From Marinobacter sp. LV10R510-11A (GTDB lineage Bacteria > Pseudomonadota > Gammaproteobacteria > Pseudomonadales > Oleiphilaceae), in assembly GCF_900215155.1 (NCBI RefSeq), contig NZ_LT907980.1, positions 3,348,001 through 3,412,000 of the forward strand: a stretch of DNA of 64,000 bases, in the 5' to 3' direction. Of this stretch, positions 52,681-61,876 are shown one piece after another; within the stretch, counting starts at the first letter, position 1; each line of letters begins with the position of its first letter. The position numbers and the translations under genes were made by a program. A model generated the notes under the pieces. The model had not been told where the DNA came from, made no database searches, and was given only the letters and a program-made list of their open reading frames with translations.

Positions 52681-53226
52681 CTACCACTGTGCGACGTCGA
52701 GAAAGCGTTCGTCTTCGAGCAGATCGACGGCGGAAAACACTTTCCAGACTTCTTCATTTCGTTCATAGCCGCCTGCAACAAACGGCTGAACGTTTTCAGG
52801 CACACCAGCCGGTGCTGCCTGGAAACTGTCGGTTGCAAAGTACTGCATGCCTAGCACGGTATCGACGACCAGACCACTGAATACATCGCCCTGCTCAATA
52901 ACGAGAACCCGCCGTTCCCGCTGGCTGCGGGATGAGCGGGGAATGTCAAAGAAGCCGGCAAGGTCTACCAGGGGAAGGAGGCGGCCGCGTACGTTGGCGG
53001 CACCCATCAGAAATGGCCGTACTCCCGGAATGTGCGTAAACCGGGGAACGTGCAGTATTTCAGTGACCTCACCCATGGGAGCCACATAGCGCTCACCTGC
53101 AAGAACAAAACCGATACCGTTCCATAGTTCCACGGTTTCTTGTTGTTCCGGCAGGCCCGCAGCCATGGAGCGGCTGCGCTGGGCGATATCCGTCAGAACG
53201 GCAAAAGGGGCTGCCTGGGCGGACAT
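52681..53226 (-). CDS. pilI: CheW-like adaptor PilI
   Basis: 181 residues with a single CheW domain (about 28-165): GIGFVLAGERYVAPMGEVTE, then LMGAANVRGRLLPLVDLAGF. It couples PilJ to the ChpA kinase. The gene follows pilH by 20 bases and precedes pilJ by 89 bases in the conserved order pilG-pilH-pilI-pilJ. Confidence 0.9.
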   Translation of the reverse strand: MSAQAAPFAVLTDIAQRSRSMAAGLPEQQETVELWNGIGFVLAGERYVAPMGEVTEILHVPRFTHIPGVRPFLMGAANVRGRLLPLVDLAGFFDIPRSSRSQRERRVLVIEQGDVFSGLVVDTVLGMQYFATDSFQAAPAGVPENVQPFVAGGYERNEEVWKVFSAVDLLEDERFLDVAQW

Positions 53227-53246
53227 GCTTACTCCACGGTTGGGGA

Positions 53247-53609
53247 TCAGGCAATCAGACTGTTGATTGTTTTGATCAGGTCGTCTTCGTTAACCGGCTT
53301 CACCAGGTACCCTTTGGCGCCTTGGCGAGTGCCCCATACGCGGTCGGTTTCCTGATCTTTGGTCGTGACAATGATCACGGGAATAGAAGCTGTTTCCGGT
53401 GCCCGGGTCAGCTGGCGGGTTGCCTGAAAGCCGTTTAGGCCAGGCATAACCACATCCATGAGCACCAGGTCTGGGGTTTCGGCACGGGCCATGGCAACAC
53501 CATCGGCGCCATTGTCGGCGGTAAGCACCTCGTGTTTGTGCTTTTCCAGAATGGTGGAGATTTTCTTAACCTCGGTAGGAGAGTCGTCAACAATCAGAAT
53601 GCGAGCCAT
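53247..53609 (-). CDS. pilH: CheY-like response regulator PilH
   Basis: 120 residues, a lone receiver domain with acidic pair DD near 8-9, phosphoacceptor Asp in LVLMDVVMPGLNGF near 52, Thr/Ser near 87 (IIVTTKDQ) and Lys in KGYLVKPVNE near 105. In relatives PilH drives retraction or acts as a phosphate sink beside PilG. Encoded 33 bases downstream of pilG. Confidence 0.92.
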   Translation of the reverse strand: MARILIVDDSPTEVKKISTILEKHKHEVLTADNGADGVAMARAETPDLVLMDVVMPGLNGFQATRQLTRAPETASIPVIIVTTKDQETDRVWGTRQGAKGYLVKPVNEDDLIKTINSLIA

Positions 53610-53642
53610 TGGTTCCTCGATGGTTCTATAGTGTCAGCAGGG

Positions 53643-54035
53643 TTACTGTGGCGTCACGGGTATATAGTGACGAATCGTATTGAGCAGCTCATCCTTGCTG
53701 AACGGTTTGGTCAAGTATTGATCCGAGCCGACGATACGGCCCTTGGCCTTATCGAACAGCCCGTCCTTGCTTGACAGCATGATGACCGGCGTCTTCTTGA
53801 AAGAGGAATTATTCTTTATGAGCGCACAGGTCTGATAGCCGTCCAAGCGGGGCATCATTATGTCCACAAAAATGATGTCCGGCTGTGAGTCGGCAATTTT
53901 GGCCAGAGCGTCAAAACCGTCCGTTGCGGTAATAACCTCACAGCCAACCTTTTTTAGTAGGGTTTCTGCGGTGCGACGGATGGTTTTACTGTCGTCGATC
54001 ACCATGATCTTCAAGTTCTCGAAGTTTTCATCCAT
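53643..54035 (-). CDS. pilG: CheY-like response regulator PilG
   Basis: 130 residues, a lone receiver with DDSKTIRRTAETLLKKVG near 14-31, phosphoacceptor Asp in IIFVDIMMPRLDGYQ near 58 and Lys in QYLTKPFSKDEL near 110. In relatives PilG promotes pilus extension and cyclic-AMP signalling. First gene of the chemosensory operon. The 297-bp gap to the divergent gshB is AT-rich and must hold both promoters; I could not fix convincing -35/-10 boxes there. Confidence 0.93.
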   Translation of the reverse strand: MDENFENLKIMVIDDSKTIRRTAETLLKKVGCEVITATDGFDALAKIADSQPDIIFVDIMMPRLDGYQTCALIKNNSSFKKTPVIMLSSKDGLFDKAKGRIVGSDQYLTKPFSKDELLNTIRHYIPVTPQ

Positions 54036-54332
54036 TGTCCAGGTGCCTTGCGCTCAGCGACTGTCATTGTTTTCAAACGAGGGTTTTAGCATAAACCTTA
54101 AGGTTCTTCTATAAACCCCGCTCATTTATAGATTATCGATGGCCTGATAAAAAGTATTACTTTGTGACTAAATGTACTTTTGCTTGAAACATCACGTAAT
54201 TGACCAAGGATTTCTCCGGATGCAATCAAGCCTCGGGTACAATACCATCTGATTTCTTAGCATAGCACTTATTGTCCGGTTCACTCTGCAGACCGGTTCG
54301 TGTTTTTACCCCTCAGGCGTTCAAGAGGCACT

Positions 54333-55286
54333 ATGACAGTTCGACTCGGGATCGTGATGGATCCGATTGAGGATATCCATTTCAAAAAAGACAGTTCATT
54401 GGTGATGTTGCTGGCGGCGCAAAATCGCGGCTGGGAAATCGAGTACATGGAGCTGTCAGACCTGTATATGGATGGTGGCAAGGCCATGGCGCACACGCGC
54501 AGCCTTACGGTGCGTATGGATCCCGAGAATTGGTACAGCTATGGCGCGGCCAGGGATCGTGCACTGGGCGATCTCGACGTGATTCTAATGCGTAAAGATC
54601 CGCCGGTAGACCGCGAGTTCTTAATTGCTACCTATATTCTCGAATCAGCTGAACAGCAGGGTGCCCTGGTGGTTAACCCGGCCGCAACCCTGCGTGACTG
54701 TAACGAAAAGCTGTTCGCCACCCAGTTTGAGGATCTTACACCGCCGTTGCTGGTTAGTCGGTCGGCGAAGCGTTTTCGCGATTTCTACGCTGAACACGGC
54801 GACGTTATCATGAAGCCGGTGGACGGTATGGGCGGCCACTCCATCTTCCGCATCAAAGAAAACGACTTCAATTTGGGCGTAATTATTGAAACTCTGACTA
54901 ACTATGGCGCGCATCAGGCCATGGCCCAGAAGTTTATTCCACAAATCAGCAATGGCGACAAGCGCATTCTGATGATTGAGGGCGAGGCCGTACCCTACGC
55001 CCTTGCCCGAATCCCTTCACAAGGCGAGAATCGTGGCAATTTGGCGGCCGGCGGCCGGGGAGAGGGCCGAGAGCTTACCGACCGTGATCGTGAGATATGC
55101 GCTCGTGTAGCGCCGGTCATCAAAGAAAAAGGCCTGATGTTTGTGGGCTTGGATGTTATTGGTGACTATTTGACCGAAATTAACGTGACCAGCCCAACCT
55201 GTATTCGGGAGCTGGATAACGCCTTCGGAACCGACATCTCTGGTCTTTTGATGGACGCTGTCGCGAAGCGGCTAGGCCGGGGCTGA
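54333..55286 (+). CDS. gshB: Glutathione synthetase
   Basis: 317 residues from the ATG at 54333 (MTVRLGIVMDPIEDIHFKKD), matching the 316 of E. coli GshB; an open frame to 54300 adds eleven unlikely residues. GAGG lies seven bases before the ATG. ATP-grasp features include IMKPVDGMGGHSIFRI near 155-170 and the glycine-rich loop AAGGRGEGR near 233-241. It joins gamma-glutamylcysteine and glycine. First gene of the gshB-tonB-algH-ruvX-pyrR-pyrB-pyrC' run. Confidence 0.94.
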   Translation: MTVRLGIVMDPIEDIHFKKDSSLVMLLAAQNRGWEIEYMELSDLYMDGGKAMAHTRSLTVRMDPENWYSYGAARDRALGDLDVILMRKDPPVDREFLIATYILESAEQQGALVVNPAATLRDCNEKLFATQFEDLTPPLLVSRSAKRFRDFYAEHGDVIMKPVDGMGGHSIFRIKENDFNLGVIIETLTNYGAHQAMAQKFIPQISNGDKRILMIEGEAVPYALARIPSQGENRGNLAAGGRGEGRELTDRDREICARVAPVIKEKGLMFVGLDVIGDYLTEINVTSPTCIRELDNAFGTDISGLLMDAVAKRLGRG

Positions 55287-55297
55287 CGGGGAGGATT

Positions 55298-56161
55298 ATG
55301 GGCCAGGTAAGCGATTTCGACAGGTTTTCCTTCACGCTATTCATGGCGTTGGTGGTGCATGCGGTTGTGGTGCTGGGAATCACCTTTGCTCCCGAGTTGC
55401 CGCGCTCTTCTGCCCAGACCATGGAAATCACCCTGTCGCAATTTGATGACGAGCCGGCGCCTGAGAAGGCAGACTTTTTGGCCCAGACCAGCCAGCAGGG
55501 CAGTGGCACCGAGGAAGAACCTCTCGAGATGACCACGCCACAGCCCTCCGAAATAAGCCAGCCGGAAGTGGCCCAGGTACAGCCTGAACCACGAGCGCAA
55601 ACCGAGCCGGTTCGCCGTCAGAGACAGGCGGTTGTGCAGACACAAAGCCAGTCAAGCCGGCAGGTTCAGCAACCAGAGCAGCACACTAAGCCGGAAGAAG
55701 AGCCTTTGCCGGTAAAAGAAAAGAAAAGCCTGTTGGAGCGCAGCCTAGAGATCGCCAGCCTTGAGGCGCGCTTTGATGCCCAGCAGCAGGCTTACGCACG
55801 GAAACCCCGGGTGATGCGGGTAACCGCTGCCTCCACTTTGAAGTCGACCAATGCCTGGTATGTACAGAACTGGGTCAGTAAGGTGACGCGGGTTGGCAAT
55901 ATCAATTACCCCACCGAGGCCCGCCGAACAGGCATGTATGGCACCCTGCGAATGCTGGTATCCCTGCAGAAAGATGGCACAATAAAAGAAGTGGCTATTC
56001 TGCACTCATCCGGAAGCACGTTGCTTGATGACGCAGCGATTCGTATCGTGAGAATGGCCGCACCATTTGCACCCTTTCCGGATGAGATGCGCAAAGACGT
56101 GGACGAGCTAGAAATCATACGTACCTGGTCCTTCCAGCAACGGGGGCTGACATCCGGATGA
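55298..56161 (+). CDS. tonB: TonB-like energy transducer
   Basis: 287 residues. One N-terminal helix (about 10-32), a Pro/Glu/Gln-rich periplasmic spacer (about 45-150) and a C-terminal TonB domain (about 195-285) with YPTEARRTGMYGTLRMLVSL. In Pseudomonas the gene at this position, tonB3, is linked to twitching motility more than iron uptake. It lies 11 bases after gshB, and its stop overlaps the algH start by four bases. No exbB/exbD are nearby. Confidence 0.88.
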   Translation: MGQVSDFDRFSFTLFMALVVHAVVVLGITFAPELPRSSAQTMEITLSQFDDEPAPEKADFLAQTSQQGSGTEEEPLEMTTPQPSEISQPEVAQVQPEPRAQTEPVRRQRQAVVQTQSQSSRQVQQPEQHTKPEEEPLPVKEKKSLLERSLEIASLEARFDAQQQAYARKPRVMRVTAASTLKSTNAWYVQNWVSKVTRVGNINYPTEARRTGMYGTLRMLVSLQKDGTIKEVAILHSSGSTLLDDAAIRIVRMAAPFAPFPDEMRKDVDELEIIRTWSFQQRGLTSG

Positions 56162-56724
56162 CCGCATCGAAGCATTCTCCTCATAGCCTGAGGCATCATT
56201 TTCTGGTGGCTTCGCCTTATCTGGCGGATCCCCGATTTCACGGTGCTGTTATTTACCTCTGCGAACACACCGACGATGGCGCGCTAGGCTTGATGATCAA
56301 CCAGCCTCTGGATATTCACCTGGGGGAAGTTCTGGAACAGCTTGACCTCCAAGGTGGAGAACTCGATTTGCCTGTGTTCAGCGGCGGCCCAGTCGAGCAG
56401 GAGCGTGGGTTTGTTCTGCATTCCCTGGGTGCTGACTGGCAGAATACGGCTAAGGTCGCCGACGACGTTATGCTGACTACCTCCCGTGACATCCTCGCCG
56501 GTATTGGCCGCAACGAGGGCCCGAAAGAGTTTTTGATGGCTCTGGGATACTCAGGCTGGGGCGAGGGGCAGCTAGAAGATGAGCTGGGGAGCAACGCTTG
56601 GCTGACCTGCCCGGCAACCACCGACATTCTTTTTAGGACACCTTGGGCTGATCGCTACAAGGCTGTCCTCACGCTGATCGGAATCGATCTTAACCAGCTC
56701 AGTGAAACGGTGGGGCATGCCTGA
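56158..56724 (+). CDS. algH: YqgE/AlgH family protein
   Basis: 188 residues, with HHFLVASPYLADPRFHGAVIYLCEHTDDGA near the N-terminus shortened here as FLVASPYLADPRF (about 11-23) and VFSGGPVEQERGFVLHS near 76-92. The family is conserved next to ruvX. It was named for an effect on alginate production; the biochemical role is unsettled. Four-base overlap with tonB upstream and overlap with ruvX downstream. Confidence 0.92.
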   Translation: MTASKHSPHSLRHHFLVASPYLADPRFHGAVIYLCEHTDDGALGLMINQPLDIHLGEVLEQLDLQGGELDLPVFSGGPVEQERGFVLHSLGADWQNTAKVADDVMLTTSRDILAGIGRNEGPKEFLMALGYSGWGEGQLEDELGSNAWLTCPATTDILFRTPWADRYKAVLTLIGIDLNQLSETVGHA

Positions 56725-57148
56725 AATCGGCCGTCGTAGTGTTATGGCATTCGATTTCGGCTTGCGTCGTATTGGCGTGGCTACCGGGCAGGAAATGCTT
56801 GGTACGGGCCAGCCCCGGGCCATGATTCTCGCCGAGAACGGAACGCCGGACTGGGGGCAACTCGAAAAGCTGTTGGCAGAATGGCAGCCGGATCTGGTGT
56901 TGGTAGGCCTACCCCTGAATATGGACGACAGTGAAAACGACATGTGTGGCCGTGCCCGAAAATTTGGCAAGCGCCTGCATGGTCGCTTTCATGTTCCGGT
57001 AGAAATGGTGGATGAGCGCCTGACAAGTTACGAAGCCAAGGGCCAAGTTATGGCTGCTGGTGGCAGTCGGGATTATGGTCGCCACGGAGTGGATGATCTT
57101 GCGGCAGTGCTGATACTGGAAACCTGGTGTCGGCTGCAAACAGAATAA
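56717..57148 (+). CDS. ruvX: Putative pre-16S rRNA nuclease RuvX/YqgF
   Basis: 143 residues from the ATG at 56717 (MPEIGRRSVMAFDFG); a GTG at 56702 would add five residues. The RNase H-like fold shows the catalytic Asp in MAFDFGLRRIGVA near 10-22, LVLVGLPLNMDDSEN near 60-74, and DERLTSYEAKG. It is thought to trim the 5' end of 16S rRNA; a Holliday-junction role was proposed from fold. Its start lies inside algH. Confidence 0.9.
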   Translation: MPEIGRRSVMAFDFGLRRIGVATGQEMLGTGQPRAMILAENGTPDWGQLEKLLAEWQPDLVLVGLPLNMDDSENDMCGRARKFGKRLHGRFHVPVEMVDERLTSYEAKGQVMAAGGSRDYGRHGVDDLAAVLILETWCRLQTE

Positions 57149-57162
57149 AAAGCGAGGATGTA

Positions 57163-57672
57163 ATGAGTGCATTGCTTGATGTAGGCCAGCTGATGGATGA
57201 GCTGGAAAACGGGCTGCGCCGGCTGATTACAGAGCGCGGTATCGAATCACCGGTGGTGATCGGCATCCGTACCGGTGGAGTCTGGGTAGCGGATATCCTT
57301 GGTAAGCGCCTTGGCATCGAAGAGCCGTTTGGTGAGCTGGATATCTCTTTTTACCGGGACGACTTCAGCCGGATAGGCTTGAACCCAAAGGTTACGCCCT
57401 CAAGCCTGCCTTTTGATACCGAAGGCCGGGATATCATTTTGGTTGACGACGTCATCATGAGTGGCCGAACCATACGTGCTGCGATGAATGAACTGTTCGA
57501 TTATGGCCGTCCAGCTAGTATTATACTCGCCACCCTGATCGATTTGGGCGCACGCGAGTTGCCTATTCAGCCCGATGTGGCAGGGCAATCACTGGCGTTG
57601 GAGGCACGGCAGCGCGTGAAGCTTCGTGGCCCTGATCCTCTGCGGATCGAAATCCAGGAAGCCAAACAGTAA
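57163..57672 (+). CDS. pyrR: PyrR regulator / uracil phosphoribosyltransferase
   Basis: 169 residues from the ATG at 57163, preceded by GCGAGGA; the frame extends to 57127 inside ruvX. The PRPP-binding loop is VDDVIMSGRTIRAA near 95-108, and VVIGIRTGGVWVA near 28-40 is typical of PyrR. In Gram-positives PyrR binds pyr mRNA; in Pseudomonas it is reported to act on pyrimidine genes and may have UPRTase activity. Directly upstream of pyrB. Confidence 0.9.
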   Translation: MSALLDVGQLMDELENGLRRLITERGIESPVVIGIRTGGVWVADILGKRLGIEEPFGELDISFYRDDFSRIGLNPKVTPSSLPFDTEGRDIILVDDVIMSGRTIRAAMNELFDYGRPASIILATLIDLGARELPIQPDVAGQSLALEARQRVKLRGPDPLRIEIQEAKQ

Positions 57673-57699
57673 ACTCCCGAACCTGATAGCAGGCAAACC

Positions 57700-58722
57700 A
57701 TGACCGCGAACGCAGCTTCTCCCAGCCATTTGCAGCTAACCCGGGACGGCCAATTGCGGCATTTTCTGACTCTGGATGGCCTTAGCAAGGGGCTGCTGAC
57801 CGATATTCTCGATACCGCAGATTCCTTTATCGAAGTGGGTGAGCGGACCATCAAAAAAGTACCCCTGCTGAGGGGCCGCACGGTGGTTAACCTATTCTTT
57901 GAGCCTAGCACCCGCACCCGCAGTACGTTTGAGCTTGCCGCCAAACGGCTTTCTGCAGACGTGCTCAACCTAGATATCAACACCTCCGCCGCCTCCAAGG
58001 GCGAATCTCTGTCAGACACCCTTCTGAATCTCGAGGCCATGGCCAGCGATATGTTTGTGGTGCGCCATGCTCAAAGCGGCGCGCCGCACTTTATCGCTGA
58101 GAGCGTGACCCCCGGGGTCGCCATTATCAATGCCGGTGATGGCCGCCACGCCCACCCCACTCAGGCCATGCTAGACATGTTGACCATTCGCCAACACAAA
58201 GGCGGATTTGAAGGCCTGAAAGTAGCCATAGTGGGCGATATCTTGCACTCACGGGTCGCTCGTTCCCAAATTCGCGCCTTGAACGAGCTGGGCGCCGAAC
58301 AGATACGGGTTATTGCCCCCGGCACCCTCTTGCCGAACGATGTGGAAAGCCTCGGTTGCGCCGTGGAATACGATATGGCCAAAGGCATGAAAGATTTGGA
58401 TGTCGTTATTATGCTGCGCCTGCAAAAAGAGCGCATGGAAGGCGCTCTGCTGCCAAGCGAGCGTGAATTTTACCGGCTATACGGGTTGAGCCAAGAGAAG
58501 CTGGCACTTGCGCATCCAGAATGCATTGTCATGCACCCAGGCCCGATTAACCGCGGGGTAGAAATCGAATCCGCCGTGGCGGATGGCCCGCAATCGGTCA
58601 TCCTGAACCAGGTAACCAATGGTATTGCCATCCGCATGGCGGTGATGTCCATGGCTATGGGTGGTCAGGTGGCAGAGCGCCAGCAAAAACTGAGTGAACT
58701 GAACGAGAGAGGCCTGGCATGA
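57700..58722 (+). CDS. pyrB: Aspartate carbamoyltransferase, catalytic chain
   Basis: 340 residues. The carbamoyl-phosphate loop [13 protein letters not shown] near 66-78, HPTQAMLDM near 153-161, [15 protein letters not shown] near 231-245 and [10 protein letters not shown] near 277-286 are all intact. The N-terminus is longer than in E. coli, as in the class A ATCases of Pseudomonas, which need PyrC' for assembly. The stop overlaps the pyrC' start in ATGA, so production of both subunits is coupled. Confidence 0.94.
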   Translation: MTANAASPSHLQLTRDGQLRHFLTLDGLSKGLLTDILDTADSFIEVGERTIKKVPLLRGRTVVNLFFEPSTRTRSTFELAAKRLSADVLNLDINTSAASKGESLSDTLLNLEAMASDMFVVRHAQSGAPHFIAESVTPGVAIINAGDGRHAHPTQAMLDMLTIRQHKGGFEGLKVAIVGDILHSRVARSQIRALNELGAEQIRVIAPGTLLPNDVESLGCAVEYDMAKGMKDLDVVIMLRLQKERMEGALLPSEREFYRLYGLSQEKLALAHPECIVMHPGPINRGVEIESAVADGPQSVILNQVTNGIAIRMAVMSMAMGGQVAERQQKLSELNERGLA

Positions 58723-60020
58723 GCGGTAATGAGCAATCCTCCCGCGCCAGCCTGAAAATTACTGGCGGCCGACTGCTGGACGGCCATCGTGGTGAAACGC
58801 CGAACCGTGCGCTACTGATCCGTAACGGGCGCATTGCCGCCATAGGCGAAGCCGCTGAAAAAGCCGATGCCGACCAAACGTTTGATGCGAAAAGCTGCGT
58901 GATTACCCCGGGGTTTGTGGATCTGTACTGCAACTTGCGGGAGCCGGGCAATGGGCAAAAGGGCAACATCGCCTCCGAATCCCGAGCCGCAGCCCGAGGC
59001 GGTTTCACGACCGTATGCGTGCCCCCCGAAACGTCCCCGGTTAATGACTCCCGAGCTGTCACCCATCTCATTCGGGATGGAGCGGCGGCAAGCTCACTCA
59101 TCCGAGTGTTGCCCGTGGGCGCGCTGACCCGTGGTTTGGACGGGGACATGCTCAGTGATATGGCGAGCCTTACTGCCGCCGGCTGTATTGCTGTAGGCAA
59201 CGGCTCCCGTGTTGTGCGCAGTGCCCGAGTACTTCGGCGCTGCATGGCATACGCCCAGACGTTCGGCCTGACTGTCATGTTGCGTCCGGAAAACCAGTCT
59301 CTGGCGGCGGATGGTTACGCTCATGACGGCTTGGTGACGGCTCGTCTTGGTCTGCTGGGTATTCCAGAGGTGGCAGAAACCGCATCCGTCATGGAAATGC
59401 TATTGCTGGCGGAAGAAACCGGCGTACGGCTGCACCTGAGCCAGCTTTCCTGTGGCCGCAGTGTTGAAATGATTGCAGATGCGCGCCGCCGGGGTATTGC
59501 CGTGACTGCCGATGTAGCCATGCACCAACTTGTCTTTACCGAAAGTGCGCTGTCGGGCTTTGACAGCCGTTTTCACCTGCGCCCGCCGCTGCGTTCGGAG
59601 GCGGACCGTAAGGCGTTGGTTGCTGGCGTGCGTGACGGAGTGATTGATGCCATCGTAAGCCAGCACCTGCCCCACGAAAGCGCGGCCAAACAGGCGCCTC
59701 TACCAGACACTGAGCCCGGCCTTTCCAGCATAGAAAGCGTGCTCTCGCTGGGTCTTGAGCTTGTGCAGAGGGGTGAGTTAACGCTTGCTGAGCTGGTTCG
59801 CGGGCTTACGTCGGCCCCGGCATCGGTGATCGGCCGGCCCGCCTTGATTGGTCAGGATGATATCGCCGATCTTTGCGTGTTTGATCCTGAGTCGCACTGG
59901 ACGCCAAGCAGCCAGTCCCTGATGTCGGCGGGTCATCATGCGCCGATGCTGGGTCGACCTTTACCTGGTGTGGTGCAGCTTACCCTGGTAGAAGGGAGGG
60001 AGGCTTGGGCTAGCGGCTAA
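58719..60020 (+). CDS. pyrC': Inactive dihydroorotase homologue PyrC'
   Basis: 433 residues of amidohydrolase fold. The DxHxHxR metal motif of active enzymes is replaced: D68, Y70, N72, R74 ([12 protein letters not shown]). The later DHAPH-type site reads SQHLPH, with Gln315 for the catalytic Asp. Dihydroorotase activity is therefore not expected. In Pseudomonas such PyrC' subunits form a dodecamer with PyrB and are needed for ATCase function. A true pyrC must lie elsewhere. Confidence 0.88.
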   Translation: MSGNEQSSRASLKITGGRLLDGHRGETPNRALLIRNGRIAAIGEAAEKADADQTFDAKSCVITPGFVDLYCNLREPGNGQKGNIASESRAAARGGFTTVCVPPETSPVNDSRAVTHLIRDGAAASSLIRVLPVGALTRGLDGDMLSDMASLTAAGCIAVGNGSRVVRSARVLRRCMAYAQTFGLTVMLRPENQSLAADGYAHDGLVTARLGLLGIPEVAETASVMEMLLLAEETGVRLHLSQLSCGRSVEMIADARRRGIAVTADVAMHQLVFTESALSGFDSRFHLRPPLRSEADRKALVAGVRDGVIDAIVSQHLPHESAAKQAPLPDTEPGLSSIESVLSLGLELVQRGELTLAELVRGLTSAPASVIGRPALIGQDDIADLCVFDPESHWTPSSQSLMSAGHHAPMLGRPLPGVVQLTLVEGREAWASG

Positions 60021-60234
60021 AGCCAAACGATCTGCAAAAAAATGCGACATAGGCAGGCAAGCCTTTGTCGACACCGTCACATAATCCCGAATGTTGCTTA
60101 AAAACGCTTGAAAAAGGGCGCCTGTGACAACGTATTCTTGCGGCTTCTGCCATAAGGTTAGCGCAACAATACGCGGCCCACCAGATAACATGACAACTCG
60201 GTGGCCAGACAATAAAAAAATCAGGAGTCATCCC

Positions 60235-61272
60235 GTGAAATCAGTAATCTTCCCGCAATGGGTGGCCTTGGCTGCCGCGCTGTGCGCCAGTCTTGCTCTG
60301 CCTTCACTGGGACAGGCCCAGACAAACGCCGAAGCCAGTGGCGAACTTTTGGAGCGACGCTTCTGCGTGTTTGATCCGGTCGGGGCCAACGGGCCGCTGT
60401 TTGCGATCACGAAAACATTTCAGCCCGTTGCGCTTAAAAGTGGCATCAAGCTTAATCTCAGCGCCTACACCGATGAAAAAGTCGCCGCCGAAGACTTCAA
60501 GGCAGGCCAGTGCGACGCCGTGCTGCTTACCGGTACTCGTGCCCGCGAATTCAACAAGTTCACCGGTAGCCTGGAAGCCATGGGTGCCGTCCCAGGTGAA
60601 GAAGAAATGCGCCTGCTTTATAACACCCTCAGCCAGCCCAAGGCCCGCCCATTGCTGACAGACGGTCCTTATGAAGTGGCTGGTGTATTCCCGGGTGGCG
60701 CAATTTACCTGCATACTCGTGACCGCAGCATCGATTCGGTTGCGAAGCTTCAGGGCAAACGCATTGCAACACTGGATTACGACCAGGCATCTGTTCGTAT
60801 GGTTCGCCACGTGGGCGCATCGGTAGTCGGCTCCAATTCCGCAAATTTTGCCGGTAAGTTTAACAACGGGAGTGTGGATCTCGCCTATGCCCCGGCCGTT
60901 GCCTATGCCCCTCTGGAACTCTACAAGGGCGTTGAGCCTAATGGCGCAGTGGTTAAATATGCGCTCGGGTATATGAATTTCCAGGTTATTATCCATCGTG
61001 ACCGTTTCCCGGAATCCGCCGGCCAGATGGTGCGTGATGAATCCATAAAGCGCCTTGACGAAGCCTACGAAATCATCGCTCAGGCCGAAGCCGAGATACC
61101 GGAAAACGTGTGGATGAACCTGCCGCAGGAAGATACGGCCGAGTACGACAAGATGCTGCGTAAAGTGCGCCTTTCATTGCTCGAAGACGGGGTGTATGAC
61201 GAACGAGCGATCAAGCTTATGAAGGCTATTCGTTGCCGTGTAGATGCAGCCCGCTCCGAGTGTGCTTCCTGA
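60235..61272 (+). CDS. Periplasmic solute-binding-like protein (putative TRAP component)
   Basis: 345 residues from GTG at 60235, with AGGAG seven bases upstream; the open frame to 60124 lacks a signal peptide, whereas this start gives one (FPQWVALAAALCASLALPSL, cleavage near GQAQT). The mature part has FCVFDPVGANGPLF and a LQGKRIATLDYDQASVRMV block like type 2 binding proteins that distinguish an extracytoplasmic ligand. I recall similar Marinobacter proteins annotated as putative solute-binding (DUF6091). The downstream TatT-like and permease genes support a TRAP role. Ligand unknown. Confidence 0.72.
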   Translation: MKSVIFPQWVALAAALCASLALPSLGQAQTNAEASGELLERRFCVFDPVGANGPLFAITKTFQPVALKSGIKLNLSAYTDEKVAAEDFKAGQCDAVLLTGTRAREFNKFTGSLEAMGAVPGEEEMRLLYNTLSQPKARPLLTDGPYEVAGVFPGGAIYLHTRDRSIDSVAKLQGKRIATLDYDQASVRMVRHVGASVVGSNSANFAGKFNNGSVDLAYAPAVAYAPLELYKGVEPNGAVVKYALGYMNFQVIIHRDRFPESAGQMVRDESIKRLDEAYEIIAQAEAEIPENVWMNLPQEDTAEYDKMLRKVRLSLLEDGVYDERAIKLMKAIRCRVDAARSECAS

Positions 61273-61290
61273 TAAGTTGGCTAACATTGA

Positions 61291-61324
61291 AAGAGACCCG
61301 CCCGTGAGAACGGGCGGGTCTCTT
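61291..61324. terminator. Bidirectional terminator, 15-bp stem
   Basis: AAGAGACCCGCCCGT, loop GAGA, ACGGGCGGGTCTCTT form a perfect 15-bp stem. It lies 18 bases after the solute-binding gene stop and six bases after the HU-like gene stop on the opposite strand, so it can serve both. The A-run/T-run flanks of the stem supply weak U tracts in both directions. Confidence 0.85.
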
Positions 61325-61329
61325 CAGGT

Positions 61330-61491
61330 TTAGCGGATCGCGTCTTTGAGAGCTTTGCCTGCTTTGAAACCGACAGTCTTGGTCGCTGGAATGCGGATGG
61401 ATGCGCCGGTTTGAGGGTTTCTGCCATCCCGTGCTTCGCGGGTAAGGCCAGTGCGTTCGGCGATAGCTGCGGTGAGTTCAGGTTTGCGCAT
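61330..61491 (-). pseudogene. HU-like DNA-binding protein with in-frame internal deletion
   Basis: 53 residues from ATG at 61491 with AAGGAA seven bases upstream. The first 17 residues ([17 protein letters not shown]) match the HU N-terminus. The text then jumps to the beta-arm and C-terminus ([24 protein letters not shown]). About 36 residues of helix 2 and the first beta strands, the dimer core, are missing without loss of frame. The arm Pro in RNP remains. A 90-residue HU is the norm, so this is probably non-functional, or a very unusual short form. Confidence 0.75.
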
Positions 61492-61876
61492 CGGATATTC
61501 CTTTTTGTTTTTGTCCATCGAAGCCACAGCCAGGCTGGCGTGTGGTTGTCTAAACCTATAGTGGTTTGCGGCACTTTGTGCAAACTCCGGCTTGGTGAAA
61601 ACTGTGTACATAGGCGTCATTTGCGGTGACTGTCTCAAAACGCATGGGCACTGTAGGCCATAATGCCGCTCTGGTTACAGTCTGTAACAGGCTGGCAAGG
61701 GCAGGGCGCAGAAATTGAGGCCCATCGTAAAGAACATAAGCGCGATGGCTGCGCAATCAGAACAACAATATAAACGCTTATTAGAAGGTGCAGAAACTAT
61801 GATGCATTCCGGAACTTTATTGCCAGGGTATTCCTCCCAGAACGATCTCCGCCAGCACTCTGCCAATAGTGGGTTT

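Noticed and set aside
61491..61638. Longer N-terminus for the HU-like gene
   Set aside because: The extra 49 residues lack HU resemblance and the ATG at 61491 has a good AAGGAA site.
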